64,000 bases of DNA from Berberis thunbergii (Eukaryota > Streptophyta > Magnoliopsida > Ranunculales > Berberidaceae), in contig QNQO01010763.1 in NCBI GenBank assembly GCA_003290165.1, forward strand, positions 1 to 64,000, given 5' to 3'. Positions within the stretch are counted from its first letter, which is position 1; every line of letters starts with the position of its first letter. Shown here piece after piece: positions 20,819-33,351 of the stretch. A program made the translations under genes and the position numbers. Below the pieces are notes generated by a model, which searched no databases, was not told the DNA's origin, and saw only the letters and a list, made by a program, of their open reading frames with translations.

Positions 20819-21498
20819 TGATACAACAAACCATCCTCTAATCAACATCGTACACGTGTCATGATGATCTCGTCAACAGGAACAAAGCAAACCCAACTGC
20901 ATGCTCAATACAACGAGGCCCAAATAGCAATAAGCCCATTATTGGCAGGATCCAGGCAGACGAATCCGAGTTGCAATGAGCCATTAAGCCCACACATCAC
21001 GTGGCCAGGCCCAATACTCGTAAGACCTCTAAGGCAAGTATCTGAGAAATCTACCCAAGACTGGTAGACCAACAACTCATTCAATCCGACTAGGAAACAA
21101 ATATTAGAATATAAGTCGGGCAAGGAAACTTCCTTGCATGGACAACACTTAGAAAGGGAAACCTTTCCCGCAGATTTATGAACACAAGTCATGCAGGGAA
21201 ACTATCCCACATGGATAGCTCCCGATTAAGAAAGGATCTTCAACAGGATCTCTTTCCTAAACTATGCTACCAAAGGCATAGCCAAACAAATACTCCTATA
21301 CTATAACAGGGAGTTAAGGTCGATGAACTTAAGGGACGCTACGGAAACCCAATTTACAGCTTTAAGCCTCTCCTAAGCCTTATCTAACTTAAGCATCTGA
21401 GTGTCATCGGCCGCCACACGGTGGTCCTTGGCTCACGTGTGCTACCTGTGTAGGTCTCAGTAAGCAGCAAAGAAGGAGAACAGAAATTGACTACATCG
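20819..21498 (+). repeat. 5' LTR of gypsy element A
   Basis: It begins TGATACAACAAACCATCCTC and aligns along its length with the LTR at 33,567-34,252. It ends just before GGTTTGGCTCC, a decayed form of the primer-binding region TTTGGCGCC...GTGGGGA seen in the neighbouring elements. A conserved block near its end (TAAGCATC, then CACGGTGGTCC, 21,390-21,427) recurs in all gypsy LTRs of this window. Confidence 0.85.
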
Positions 21499-21575
21499 GT
21501 TTGGCTCCATCCATGGGGAATGACAGAGTTCCTTGAAAAAATCAATAGTACCACATTTTCTAGAGAATCAGTGAG

Positions 21576-22029
21576 ATGAAGTCAACAAGGTCTCGCAACA
21601 ATAGAGATGTTGCAGAACACTCGAACGCTCAAACTGGCAGAGTGCCACCCGTTCCACCCCCGCCACGGGAGGAACCCCCCAGACACCCGCACCGGTGGTA
21701 GCTGTAGCAAACCCAAGGGTGAATCTATTGTCAACTCATATACAACAAATCTTGCAAATGGTGAAGATACTCAAATCCATGAAACAAAAGTCGGATGAGA
21801 CGTTGAGGGCATACGTCACCGATTTCAATGACGAGTTGACTCTTGTCAACAATTGTAGCGATGCAATAGCCGTCATAGCCTTCACCGAAAGTCTGAGGAA
21901 TGGCAAGTTCTATAACTTCCTTACTTTGGACCCCCCGTCAAATATGGCAAAGAGTAAACTCAAAAACTTAACAGTCCAATCGGACCCGAAAAATGTTACT
22001 CCAGGAATTGCGAACCAAGTCAGCCAATG
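21576..22029 (+). pseudogene. Gag of gypsy element A, internally deleted
   Basis: It starts at ATG 21,576 with MKSTRSRNNRDVAEHSNA. The TRSR start also occurs in elements C and E. The frame stops near 21,700, then a second frame carries the capsid-like core SDETLRAYVTDFNDELTLVN, CSDAIAVIAFTESLRNGKFY and FLTLDPPSNMAKS. Compared with gag in element C, the middle (KLDFYDGT.DP..H and the ITRF segment) is missing. Confidence 0.8.
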
Positions 22030-22044
22030 AAGACCAATGGACGC

Positions 22045-22720
22045 AACACATTCACTCTTAGAACCCGATCTCGCCACTAACTTTCACAGACAGGGACCTC
22101 CAGGGCGTTCGCACCTCGCATAACGATGCCCATGTGATATCAATCTCCATGGTAAACTGGGAAGTGAGGATGGCTTTAATAGACACTAGAAGTTGTACAA
22201 ACATGTTGTTCCTGAACACATTCCAAAAAATGCAACTGAAGGAAGAAAACCTAAGTTCCTCGACAAACCCCCTGGTCATACTTAACAAGGAGAAGTACTT
22301 TCCTATGGGGAGGATCAAATTAACAGTAGTGGCAAGAAAACCACTACTCCAAAAAATAATCCTTCAGGAATTCATGCTGGTCGATGCGTCGTCCACCTAT
22401 AACATCATCCTGGGGAGACCCTAGCTTTACCAGATGGAGGTGGTGGTCTCCGCTTTACACCAGTGCTCAAGTACCATGTCAATCTAACAGTAGGCACAAT
22501 ACGAGGAAATCAGCCGGCTGCTAGAGAGTGCCATTACACAGCAATGAAGTGGCTCGATAGCCGTCAACTAAGCTCAGGTCCGAAGTTGAGCAAGGACTCT
22601 CCCCACCTAGAAGAGGAGGCCTCTGTCAACTCGAAGGGAAGACCCAACGTCGGTCAACCCGAAGAGGAACCGGTGACTTTGTATTTGGAAACCCTAGTGA
22701 CAGCAAAGCCATCCAAATAG
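22045..22720 (+). pseudogene. Aspartic protease region of gypsy element A
   Basis: Reads ALIDTRSCTNMLF, where the catalytic DTGSS has become DTRSC, then FMLVDASSTYNIILGRP, a stop, and a ...YHVNLTVGTIRGNQPAARECH tail. The same layout (DTGSSLNVMF, APSTYNLILGRPWLHQ, GDQPTARACHY) occurs in element C. The changed active site and stops indicate loss of function. Confidence 0.8.
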
Positions 22721-22899
22721 GCTCTCGCCTAAGCAAATAATTTGCAGAACAGTTGATAACACTACTGTGACAGAATCAAGATGTCTTCGATTGGATGATG
22801 TAGGAAAAGGTGGGAATAAACCCTTCCATAATCACCCATTGACCAACTATAAACCTAGCATGAAAACTAGTTAGATAGAAGAAAAACATGTGCCCCCGA

Positions 22900-23510
22900 G
22901 AAGAACCAAATTATAAATGAAGAAGTGCATAGGCTACTTAATGCCCACATGATCAAAGAGGCGCGATATCTAGATTGGCTGGTGAACACCGTCCTGGTTA
23001 AAAAGAAAAATGAAAAGTGGAGAGACTGCGTAGACTACACCGAGTAGAACAAGGCATACCCGAAGAACAACTTTTCGCTTCTTCGCATCGATCAAATTGA
23101 AGATGCCACCCCGGACATGGCCTCTTAAGTTTCATGGATGCTTACTCCGAATATAACCAGATACAGATGCATCTGAATCAAGATAAAACATTTTTCATAA
23201 CCCAAATAGGGTAATACTGCTATCGGGTAATGCCATTCGGCCTCAAGAATGTGACTGCAACATATCAACGGCTAGTGAACCGAATGTTTGAAAATCAAAT
23301 CGAAAAGAAGATGGAGGTCTACATAGATGACATGCTGGTCAAGAGCCTCCATAACCTAGATCACATATCCAATCTTGTCAAAGCGTTTGCCAAACTCCAC
23401 AGGTATCGAATGAAGCTCAACCCATAGAAATGCACGTTTGGGGTCAAATCGGGCAAGTTCCTAGGTTACATAGTGAACCAAAGAGGAATAGAAGTAGATC
23501 CAGGTTTTTC
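22900..23510 (+). pseudogene. Reverse transcriptase of gypsy element A
   Basis: MPFGLKNVTATYQRLVNRMF (from 23,230) is followed by MEVYIDDMLVKS with the catalytic YIDD intact, then HRYRMKLNP, a stop, CTFGVKSGKFLGYIV. The preceding fingers region (22,960-23,220) is readable only across several frames and stops. Confidence 0.85.
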
Positions 23511-23515
23511 TCGGT

Positions 23516-24480
23516 ATGAAGTCCTCGACCTCCATCAAGAAAATTCAGAGCCTGACCGGGAAGGTGGCAGCACTTAATAGGTTTATATCTAAATCATCAG
23601 ACAAGTGCCTCGCTTTCTTCAAGATTCTTAGAGGAAGCAAGGCCTTCAGCTGGGATGAAGAGTGGGAACATGCCTTCCACAACCTAAAGTCATACATGAG
23701 TAATGTCGAGCTACTCTCAAACCAACCCCAGGGGAGATGCTTTATTTGTATCTAGCCATCTCGGATCAAGTCGTCAGTTTAGCTCTTGCACAACATGATA
23801 AAGGGGTATATAGACCAGTGTACTATGCCAGCAAAACCTTCGTAGAAGCCGAAAAAAACTGTTTGGATCTAGAAAAGGTAGTTTTGGCATCGGCCATATC
23901 TTCCAGGAAGTTGCGACCCTACTTTCAGACCCACTCTATCACAGTTCTGACCAAACACCCACTTCGCACAATGCTACACAAACCAGAATTATCAGAATAT
24001 ATGGTTAATTGGTCGGTGGAACTGGGGCAGTTTGACATCAATAATGCTCTAAGAACGGTCATCAAAGCCCAAACATTAGCAGACTTCATCGTCGAATTTA
24101 CTGATGGTGGTAAACATGAGCTGAACAACTCAGAGCCGAGACCAAATGAACAAGGTTTGATCCTGCTCAGCGACGGTCAGCCACGCGGAAATAAAGTAGT
24201 GTCGGTATCACACTCTAGTTTCCAAGCGGCTTCGTCATGGAAAAGGCAGTCAGATTTGGTTTCGCAACCTCAAATAATAAGGCAGAATACGAGGTCCTCT
24301 TGTTCGGCAAGAAGCTAACAAAGGAATAGAGGTAAATGTGCTAATCATTTTTCGCGACTCACGTCTGGTAGTTAACCAGGTTAAAGAGAATTTTAATAGC
24401 AAAGATCCGAGGATGATAGCCTACCGCAAAAAAATCATTAATGTAGCAGGCCAATTTAGCATATTTGAACTTCTGCAGTG
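23516..24480 (+). pseudogene. Two RNase H domains of gypsy element A
   Basis: The first, linked to RT, reads IQSLTGKVAALNRFISKSSD, SLALAQHDKGVYRPVYYASK, LRPYFQTHSITVLTKHPL and ALRTVIKAQTLADFIVEFT. A second RNase H of the type acquired by Tat elements follows in shifted frames (VRFGFATSNNKAEYE, RDSRLVVNQVKENFNSKD, INVAGQFSIFEL; about 24,240-24,475). The dual arrangement supports the Tat assignment. Frameshifts are present. Confidence 0.8.
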
Positions 24481-24779
24481 TCCATGAGACGACAACAAAG
24501 AGCCGACACACTGGCTAGGTAGGCCTTAGCCACTGTAGAGATCGCAAATAGGCTCATCGAATTTCGAGAGTAGTCAAGTCTGGAGGAGGAAGAGGTCCAT
24601 GAACTTTACGCAATTGAAACAGATTCAAGCTGGATGAATCCCATTATTGAGTACATTAAAGATGGGGCCCTCCCAGCCAAAACATTAGTGGCCAGAAAAC
24701 AGAAAAATAGGGCAGTGCGGTACACCTGAACAACAAACTCTACAGACGGTCAGCCATGGGCCCCCTGCTCAGATGCCTA

Positions 24780-25840
24780 ACCTTCTCAGAGGCAAATCGC
24801 TTCCATAGAGAGATCCATGACGGCATCTGCGGAATTACCTAGGCAATAGGACCCTGAAAGGCCTAACTCTGGGGAACTATTGGCCACAAATACTGCCAGA
24901 TGCAAAAGACATCTTTCGAAAGTGTGATAAGTGCCAAAGGTTCACGCCATATACTCACATGCCTGCTCAACCCTTGACTCCGATGACCAGCCCATGGTCA
25001 TTTGCGCAGTGGGGAATTGACATCATCGCATTGCTCGCTGCCTCAACCAATACAAAGTTTCTCCTTCTAGCAGTTGATTACTTTACTAAATGGGTCGAAG
25101 TTGAGCCTCTGTCCAAGATATGACATGACTAGATTGAGAAATTCATATGGACGCCTATCATCTACAGGTTCGGTATTCCAAGGAGACTAGTCAGAGATAA
25201 CAGAACCCAGTTTGCAACAACAAAGTTGAGAAACTATGCAAAGACCTTGACATCAATTACCATTTCTCCCCGCCAGGGCAATCGCAAGCCAATGGTCAGG
25301 CGGAAGTCACCAATAGAACCATATTGGAGGCACTCAAAAGGAAGGTCGATGCAACAAAAGGGAAATGGGTTTTAGCACTGCCTGGGATACTTTGGGCATA
25401 TCGGACCACCAAAAAAGACACCCACTGGAGAAACACCTTTCGCCCTAGCATACGGGTTAGAAGAAATGGTCCTGGTGGAACTCAGAGTACAAAATTTTCT
25501 AACAGAGGAATTCAGACCTAAAGACAACAACGAAGCCATGCACGTTACTTTTGATCTCCTTGAGGAAAGAAAAAATCAAGCCTCTACCAAAATAGCCGCC
25601 TACCAACAAAAGATGGCTAAGTACTATAACAAGAAAGTCAAGCCATGAGAATTCAAAGTCGGAGACTGGGTCTCAGAAACACTCAGTAGATAAGGAACCT
25701 GGAGCAGGAAAACTAAACCTGAACTGGGAGGGGCCCTATAAAGTAACCAACGTCAATAAGCCAGGAACATATTGGTTGGAAGAACTGGACGGTAGAAGCC
25801 TTATGCGGCCATGGAATGTAGAACACCTTAAAATTATTAC
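24780..25840 (+). pseudogene. Integrase of gypsy element A
   Basis: The HHCC zinc finger is partly visible (FHREIHDGICG, then DIFRKCDKCQRFTPYTHMPA). The core gives QWGIDIIALL, LLAVDYFTKWVEVEPLSK, RDNRTQFAT-like text, then SQANGQAEVTNRTILEALKR and LWAYRTT. The C-terminal part reads NKPGTYWLEELDGRSLMRPW and ends near 25,840. Several stops and frame changes are present. Confidence 0.85.
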
Positions 25841-25923
25841 CAATAAAAGACTTTTGCTTTTTTCAAACTTGCTACTTCCAATCAGTCTTCCACTGTCCGA
25901 CTCCCCCCTATTTAACAAAAAAC

Positions 25924-26875
25924 ATAAGTCAGGACCTCCAAGTCAGACTTATCGAGTGAGCCTGGACGACCAAAGTTAGACTTATCGCGAAAGTCAAGAA
26001 GATAACAGTCAAACTTGCACTCTTTAGACATAAGTCAGGTCCCCCAAGTCAAACTTATTGAGTGAGCCAAGATGGTCATAGTCATACTTGTACTTATTCC
26101 GACCTAAGCTTAGTCGGTGATTACCGATGACTATAGCTTCAGATATTTTCGAAGTCTAGTTCAAATAGAACGGGTGACGACAGCTTAGAAAGTTGGAGCT
26201 TAGTTAATGCTCATGTAGCCTAATGAAGACGACTTTCCAAATATCATTGTCCAACTATAAATAATTAATTATCGCCAAACTTATTGCTCGAAGCCTAGTC
26301 CAAATAGAATGGGCGATGACGGTCTAGAAAATGGGAATTTAGACAGTGCTCACGTGGCCTGGTGAAGATGGCTTGTCATGGATAATTGTCCAATTACAGA
26401 TAATGATCGCCAAACTTATTGCTCGAAGCCTAGTCCGAATAGAACGGTCGACGACGACCTAGAAAGTGGGAGCTTAGTTAGTGCTCACATAGTTTGGTGA
26501 AGACAACTTGCCAAGGATCATTGTCCAACTATAAATCCAAACTTATTACTCAAAGCCTAGTCCGAATAGAATGGGCGACGTCGGCCTAGAAAGTGAAAGC
26601 TTAGTCACTGTTCATGTAGCCTAGTGAAAATGGCTTGCCAGGGATCATTATCTAACTATAGATAATGATCGCCAAACTTATTGCTCGAAGCCTAGTTTGA
26701 ATAGAGCGGGCGACGACGGCCTCAAAAGTGGGAGCTTAGTCAGTGCTCACGCAGCCTGGTGATGACGACTTGTCAGAGATCATTGTCCAACTATAGATAA
26801 TGATGGCCGAATCTTTTCACTCAAAGCCTAGTCCGAGTAAAATGAGCGACGTCGACCTAAAAAGTGGGAGCTTAG
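25924..26875. repeat. Tandem repeats after pol in gypsy element A
   Basis: Two copies of a ~107 bp unit (ATAAGTCAGG, then CAAGTCAAACTTAT, 25,924-26,110) are followed by about six copies of a 126-145 bp unit. The unit core is GCCTAGTCCGAATAGAACGG, then GACGACGGCCTAGAAAGTGG and GAGCTTAGTCAGTGCTCA; copies start near 26,150, 26,295, 26,426, 26,552, 26,687 and 26,822. One unit is split by the solo LTR at 26,876 and continues at 28,745-28,850. Confidence 0.9.
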
Positions 26876-28744
26876 TGATATTCAGATAATAATGACATAA
26901 TATATTTCTTAATTTATATATGTTATTATTATATTTTATTCTAATGATTTCATTTTCATGTTTTTGTAGGAATTTGAGCGTAAATGATGAAATCGCGTTA
27001 AGGCGGATATTAATTGGTTAATTCAAATGGTGGTACAAAGTAACAGGTGACAAATTGATTATCACATGTCTAAGCCTAACCCGAATACCCAAATCCTCCT
27101 AATTTAACCTAAGCCCAAGCCCAAAAGCTGACTTAGAAACCCAAACCTAACCTAACAAGAGAAAAAAACACCCTATTTAGGCTTCATATCTCCCCTTTTC
27201 CTCTTGCTCTCCCCTTTTGGAGGCCTCCCGCCCATATCTTTTCCTATTTTTCCTTTTTCCTTCTCTCTTTTTCCAGCGACCATGCCACATACACCCTGCC
27301 GGTGATCCTCGCTCGATAAGAGGACTGGTAGCGCGATCACTTTGCCATCACCCTGTTTTGCACAACCGATAACCATCACCGCCTATTTTCTTCCCCTATT
27401 TTCTTATTTGTCTCTTAACCTCTTCATCGTCTAGCAGCCACACCGCAACCCCATTCTCTCATCTTCCTCTACTTCCCTGATCTCTCTCTAGCAGCCAACC
27501 ACTGAGCACCACCATCATCCATCACTTCCTCGCGCACAAAGCAGGGAGCACTTCCCTGTCCTCTAAGTCTATCTTCTTCCTGTTCTATCACGCCAAAAAC
27601 CACCACCACTATCGGATCACGTCCGTGCTCCTATTTCTCTCCCGGATTAAGCCACAAACACAACACCACTAACACCAAACAACCCACGCACGACACCGTC
27701 CAACGTACCACCACACCACTTTGCAACAGAGCTCCACCACCCCTTGTTTCTCTCCATCTTTCTGTTATCTTTCTCATTTTTCCCTCACCTATCTCTTTCT
27801 GTCTTAAAGGTGATCTTCACCGGAGAAGAAGAAGCAGGACGAAGAAGAAGCTCGCGAGAACGATGAAAGAGCCGAACATTTCTGGCGGGAACCAACTGAT
27901 TTTTGAAAATTTAGTTGGTTATTTGCACCCTATTACTTATTCTGAGCCACCATGGTGTATTTGCACTTTTTCTTGGGATGCGTGTTGTGCTGAGATGAAT
28001 TCCACCTCCACTGATGTTGTGACCATTGCCACCATGATCTTCTAGGCCCCGCGGCGTGGCGAAGATGAAACCACAAGGTTTCTTAGAGTTTGTCGTATCT
28101 GAATTCATTGTTTTCTGTATGCTTGAACGTTAAACACAGTTGATTTCTGAATTTCAATAATTTGCTTTCACCAATTATATCCAAAAAAAATTATCTAGAC
28201 TAATTTGTAGTTAGAAGTTCCCTTTGTTGATATTCGAAGCATATGTTGATAAATTAATTTAAATATGTGATTGTGTGTGTCGTAAGAAGACATGCAATGC
28301 TAGGGATTTAGAATTAGTTAAGTTAAGCCTGTGATTGTGTGTGTCGTAGAAAGACATTCTATGCTAGGGGTTTATGCCTTTGCTGAAATCAATTGCAAAC
28401 GTAGATTAATCTTTAGATTAGTTGTGTTGATTCTTGAAAACAATAATTTAGATTACCCAAATCTCAAAAAACCTGTGGTGGATTCAATGTTTCGGTCCAC
28501 TCTCTTATCATCTTACCAGTTTAATTTTAGTTGTTCAATTTAGTTCTTTTAATTTAGTAATTTCCATCTGCTGTAACCCCCAACTCTAAATTAGTTTAAA
28601 TAAGTCTTAGAATTCGACTGCCTCGTCAATCCTTATGCGATCGACCCGTATTTGCCATTGTCTACTAGTTAGAAAACCGTGCACTTGTGGTATTACAAGT
28701 AGGGTTTATTAACTTATTAATTTAGGTTAATAAAATATCCATCA
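26876..28744 (+). mobile_element. Solo LTR, 1.87 kb (gypsy, probably Athila/Ogre-like), TSD CTTAG
   Basis: It begins TGATATTCAGATAA, ends AAAATATCCATCA and is flanked by CTTAG (26,871-26,875 and 28,745-28,749), splitting a tandem repeat unit that is otherwise continuous. No coding sequence of its own is recognisable. The distal part has GCGATCGACCCGTATTTGCC and CCGTGCACTTGTGG, also present in the related element 42,058-43,853. TG..CA ends, a 5 bp TSD and no internal domain fit a solo LTR left by recombination. A 60-codon frame at 27,863-28,045 is not convincing. Confidence 0.8.
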
Positions 28745-28749
28745 CTTAG

Positions 28750-29220
28750 TCAGTGCTCATGTAGCCTGGTGAAGACAGCTTGTCAGGGATCATTGTCCTT
28801 CTGCAGACAATAATTGCCGTGTATTATCACTCTAACACCCCGTTTGCAAATAACATACGACAATATAAAAAAAATGGGAGCATAATCAAAACTCATAGAA
28901 CCTGACATATGCTCGGCCGGATTGTTGTATTCTCAAGAGCAACGCTTAGCCAGCTCCAACTACTGACAATAAATCAAAACAAAAGCTACGACCCAATACT
29001 TAAAAAATTCAAAAGAAGTCAAAGAAAGATAAGTGCAAAACCTCAGGATCAAGTATGCAAAAAACAGACTGGCGCAATATTATAACACAATTTAGCTATA
29101 GAGAGTACAAGTACAAAAAGCTACTTGATAAACACTCTTCAAGTCATACTTCAGAAGTTATAATTGTCTGTGAAAACTTGCACAAGAGGCGGAAGAGCCA
29201 CTTACATCATTATTTGAACC
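28750..29220. other. Element A spacer between tandem repeats and antisense ORF
   Basis: The end of the last tandem unit (to about 28,850) is followed by unique sequence without coding signal, leading to the 3' end of the antisense ORF. Confidence 0.5.
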
Positions 29221-29223
29221 GGT

Positions 29224-30981
29224 CTTGAGCTGCCAGACGGGGATGCAGAATCGAAAACTTCTACTTCATCAATCTTCCAAAAATCAGCCTTTCTGTATCT
29301 ATCAAAGTATAGATCCACATGGGGATTCTCATATTAAGTCAGTCCAAGCAGCTTTATCCTACCAAAGGCAATATCGGGAGTTCCTGAAGTTCCACGCTGA
29401 GCCTTGGTCTCCAATAAAGTTGCCTCCGCCTCTGATAGTTTGTGGGAAACCGCAACCACATGAGATTCCTCCTCCACCAATTGCTCTCTTAGTGAATTTA
29501 GCTCTGCCAGAGCATCCGCAGCCCGAGCCTCAACTTCATGAACTCGGCATCACCCGCCAGTCAGATAAAACTCAAACTTCAGGCACAAAGCAGCCAACTA
29601 AGACACATGAGACTGCACCTTGCCCGCCAACCCCTTCAGCTGCTTACTTAAGAGGACTAAACTATAGGGCACATCCGAGTATGACCTACAAAGCTTCTCA
29701 AAAGACTCTTCCAAAACATGAACTATACTATTAGCGTCAGATTGTAGATTACCCTTAACAAACAACGACAAAGAACCTTTGAGAAACACCAGCTCCTCAT
29801 CTAAAGACTTCTCACTGGAAAGATTAGTCGGATGCTTAGGGGGCGGGATAAAATATTCGATTCTCAGGGTAGAAGGCTCAGCAGATAGGAGATCGTCAGG
29901 GACAACATTGACTTTTTGGCATCCACCAGCTTTGAACAATTCCCTTCCAGCACAACTAAAGGAGCATGAGTTTCCATACATACCCTCCACTCCCCAGGAG
30001 CCATCTCTTTAGCAGACCGATTCGACCCAGACTCCACAACCGTTACTTTTTGCTCTAGTAGGATTGGTTTAGAGGAATAACCAACCTTACTGCCAGCCCG
30101 CCTTCTCTTAGGATGATCGATGAGCGGCATGACCGCCTCAAACTCAGCCTGTCTCAAAAGGCTAGGTATTGTGAGCCTTCTCTTTCTAGAACGACCACCA
30201 CTAGTCTCCCTCGACAACGACCTTGGCACAACAGGGCCTGCGTGGAAGTACCTGAACAATCCACTCTGCACGATGTTGTTTGTGGCCATGACCTTCTCAA
30301 AAGCAATCAAGGGAAACTCATTAAATGCTCTCCTCACTGTTTCCTTCTCCTTAGTAAGAGTTGGAGCCACAAATTTACCTGCACAAAATAGCAAGGCAAC
30401 ATGTCAGTTTATGTGAAAACATATGGAAGTATAAAGTAAGGAGAGACATTATGCTCACTGAGATTGAATTTGAAGTGTCTGACAAGAGACCGCCCATTCA
30501 CCTTGAATTTCGGGGAATTAGAAGATGCCAAAAAGCAATACTTTTGCCAAAACTTGAAGTCATTAGATAAGGAGCCTAAGCACTTCGGAGTAACCAACAG
30601 ACTCCATGAGCATTTAAACGAGAGCAAGTCAGCAAGTGGAGTATTTGCGAAGTCAACAAGAGGCTAGCAAGCTTGGCCCTGATTAGGATAACAATCTGAG
30701 TCTTGAATTCATTAGGCACCATTTGAGCAGGGGGAATACGAAGGTGCGGAAGGAGTGCCAAATATCCTCCAAAATTGGAAGCGAAGCCCAGTTTGGAACA
30801 TGCTTTTGTGTAAGGCAATGAACCCTTGCGGGGGCATCAACAAACTACGACTAGCACTCAATGGGGTAACCTCAAAGTCTTCAGGAAGCTTATCAAAATC
30901 TAACCCCTTCTGTTCCCGATAAAAAGTATGGCAGACATAGAACATGTTCTGTCCGGGGGTAAGTTCAACGTTGTCCGCCAT
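29224..30981 (-). pseudogene. Antisense ORF of gypsy element A (plant 'putative gypsy-type transposon' domain), one intron
   Basis: It starts at ATG 30,981 (MADNVELTPGQNMFYV). Exon 1 (30,981-30,459) has VTPLSASRSLLMPPQGFIAL and IPPAQMVPNEF, then FKFWQKYCFLASSNSPKFKV. This P..GFI.LH..M.Q....F......FL...PPAQL.PN.Y arrangement is that of the plant gypsy-associated domain family I know as Transposase_28 (PF04195). The intron 30,379-30,458 (GTGAGC...TTGTGCAG) sits where elements B and C have one. Exon 2 starts GKFVAPTLTKEKETVRRAFN and has basic segments (SGGRSRKRRLTIPSL, DHPKRRRAGSK), perhaps nuclear localisation signals. Its function in Tat elements is unknown. Frameshifts break it. Confidence 0.75.
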
Positions 30982-31255
30982 GAAGATAAAGTTTTAACTT
31001 TTAAAATCTCAAAGGATTTGCAGCAAAGAACACAGAGAAAATGAAATTGAAAGGACGTTGAAGAGATACAAGGTAAAGAGACTCCTTTTCACAAAAGCAA
31101 CAACTTATATAAGCACCAGGCAGCCATGCCCCCTCTCTTTACTGATTGGTCACAAACTCATTTAATGACATGAGCCACTCGAGACAACGTTTTAGGTTCA
31201 ATCATCACAACTGTACATATTCTATTAAAGCGATTTAGTAGATCGATTAGATGGC

Positions 31256-31350
31256 CCACTTGCTCGGGGGAGACGCTGATGATACACCAAACCGTCCTCT
31301 GATAAGCACCGTACATGTGTCATGACATAACAGAGCAAGCCCGACATGCC
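31256..31350 (+). repeat. Polypurine tract and truncated 3' LTR of element A
   Basis: CTTGCTCGGGGGAGACGC is followed by TGATACACCAAACCGTCCTC, matching the LTR start at 20,819 and 33,567. Similarity stops near 31,345. The next bases belong to the C-terminal coiled-coil region of another antisense ORF, so the LTR is cut after about 78 bp. Confidence 0.8.
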
Positions 31351-31356
31351 TCAGAC

Positions 31357-33351
31357 ATGCCTAGGGCATTAAGAAGTTTTTCCTCACGCACCCTTAATTT
31401 AGCAAGCTCTCACTCCAGCTGATCCAGCTTGCCTAGCAACATGTCAGTCTTGGACTGCTCGTTGCCCAGCTTATCATTAACAATACTTAGTTCACTCTGT
31501 ACTAGAAAGAGTTGTCATTTCATGGTACGCTCACTCTTGGCATTAAAATCAACATCAACTTTTAACTGCTGACATCGGACAACCCATTCAGACTCCTTCT
31601 TGGCCTTCTCGGCATTTAGAGCCTATATCCCGACCACAGTCTCCAATACGAGATGCTTTTGCCATTTATCCATACACTCTCCCATCGTTTCTTCTTCTGG
31701 CTCTAAATCACAGTTTGTTAGCCAATCATTCAACCTGCTAATATGCTTCTTGGAAGCGTAAGAAATGTCAACCATTTGATGCCAAGCTTGGTTGCTCATC
31801 TTTACCACGATCGGAGCAAACAGACTGATACACGCATGAGAATGGAGGTCCTTCATGACCAGAATCACTCTAGCACCACCCTTTACTATCTTCACTGCAT
31901 CAGGGTCATCATCCACAGCTTTCCTCTTACTCACAACAATCGGCTCTTTTTCACGAGCCAAGTCAGAATCAGTCAATGGGGAAAAGGGAAGAAAGTTATT
32001 CCTTGGACTTGTCGTTACCTCTATATGGAGACGGGAGTGAGATGGAGGACAGTACGGGGATCGCAAAAGGGACCTTTCGCCAAAAGGACAACGGTCAAGC
32101 GACTCTTCGACAAGCCTAAAAGGGTCGCGATCTAAAGAAGGGCAGTACCCAAATTCTTTGAATTAAAAGGGACGACCTAGTCCTGCACAAGATGAAGCTT
32201 CCATGCCTACCTGCAACAACGTTTTGCTCAGAACTTCTGCCTGCTATGTGCTTAGTTTTGTTACATCTTCAACCCCAACCATTTGCAGATACTCCCTCGC
32301 CAAGTTAGGAAAGGAAATATGAGCCTTTGCCATATCATGTCCCTCAAACACAATAGTGTCCATCCTAGTGGACAAATTAAGAACTTGTCCGACAACTTCA
32401 CATCCCTCAGACGAAGTTGAACGCCCGTAGATGGGCCTAGACACAGCACGAAACATCTTCAAATGAACAAGAAAAGGAAACACTTCATTTAGTTCTACCC
32501 TCCTTAAAGGGATCAAAATCTTAATTTTGGGAACTTCCTATTTTTCGAAGAAGACAGGCCTTCGAGCTTTGGCTTCGAAACCCTAAAAAGAGTGGGAGCA
32601 TCATGCCACTGATCCCACAATTCCCTACATTTGATATTAGAAGACTTTAACGACATCCTCTATCATTAAATGAGGCATGTCGCGAAACATGTCCCGAGTC
32701 GCTTTATCCTTAGCAAAAAGAAATGAAGTTGGGAATTTCTCTACAAAAAACACAAAAGTCAATTTGATATGCATTCAACACAAGTATGATCGGGAACAAA
32801 ATTGAATTTACGTAGTTGCCTGAATTCTCGCTCGACCGGACGACCAGCAAGCTCGAAATACTTTGATTCCATGGAGGCCATCAAACAAAATTTTTGCCAA
32901 AACTTAAAATCGCCAGGCAGATTGTCGAAGAAGTCCGGGATGTCAGCACAAACACAACGTGCTCATTTTTAGGAGAAGTAAGCAGTTGGATTGCCCTAGA
33001 GGATACTCAAACATCAGCGTCCTTCACCCTAATCAGAATAGCAATCATAGTCCTATACCCGTTTGGCACCAGTTTAGAGGGTGCAATGCATAGGTATGCC
33101 AGGAAATCCCAATCTTTCTTGATGATGAGAAAGCGGACGTCCGATTGAAGCATACCTTGGTGAAGACAGATGAAACCCTCTAGAGAGGACAACGGCGTCA
33201 GATCAGCACCCAGAGTGAAGAGCACCAGATCCTCAAGAATCCCATATGTTTCATAGAGGACTTTCAGACTTGACTAAGAAAGTGACCTCTTCTCAACGAA
33301 CTTATGGCCCTTAGCAAACAGTTCATCAGAAAGCCGATTCAATCCCGCCAT
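31357..33351 (-). pseudogene. Antisense ORF of gypsy element B, one intron
   Basis: Probable start ATG 33,351 (MAGLNRLSDELFAKGHKFVE). Exon 1 (33,351-32,812) has TPLSSLEGFICLHQGMLQSD, FLAYLCIAPSKLVPNGYR and a FRQLR|GTAAAT donor. Intron 32,741-32,811 ends TTTTTTGTAG. Exon 2 begins EKFPTSF-like, continues with FLVHLKMFRAVSRPI and ICPLGW-type text and a conserved C-terminal block (GGARVILVMKDLHSH, SLFAPIVVKMSNQAWHQMVD, YASKKHISRLNDWL). A leucine/lysine-rich region likely to form a coiled coil follows down to about 31,357. Frames are broken but the layout matches A and C. Confidence 0.72.

Larger units (their letters stand above)
20819..31350 (+). mobile_element. Gypsy element A (Tat type) with antisense ORF; 3' LTR truncated
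   Basis: Order on the plus strand: LTR (20,819-21,498), gag, protease, RT, RNase H, second RNase H, integrase (to about 25,840), tandem repeats (25,924-26,875 and 28,745-28,850), an antisense ORF (29,224-30,981, minus), a polypurine tract (GCTCGGGGGAGACGC near 31,258) and about 78 bp of 3' LTR. A second RNase H plus an extra antisense ORF after integrase are known hallmarks of plant Tat-lineage gypsy elements. A 1.87 kb solo LTR is inserted in its repeats. All ORFs are broken. Confidence 0.85.

Noticed and set aside
26946..27060. TTTTTGTAG and similar splice-acceptor-like text in the solo LTRs as evidence of a host gene
   Set aside because: The same text recurs in the related element at 42,058, and TG..CA ends with a TSD explain the whole segment as an LTR.
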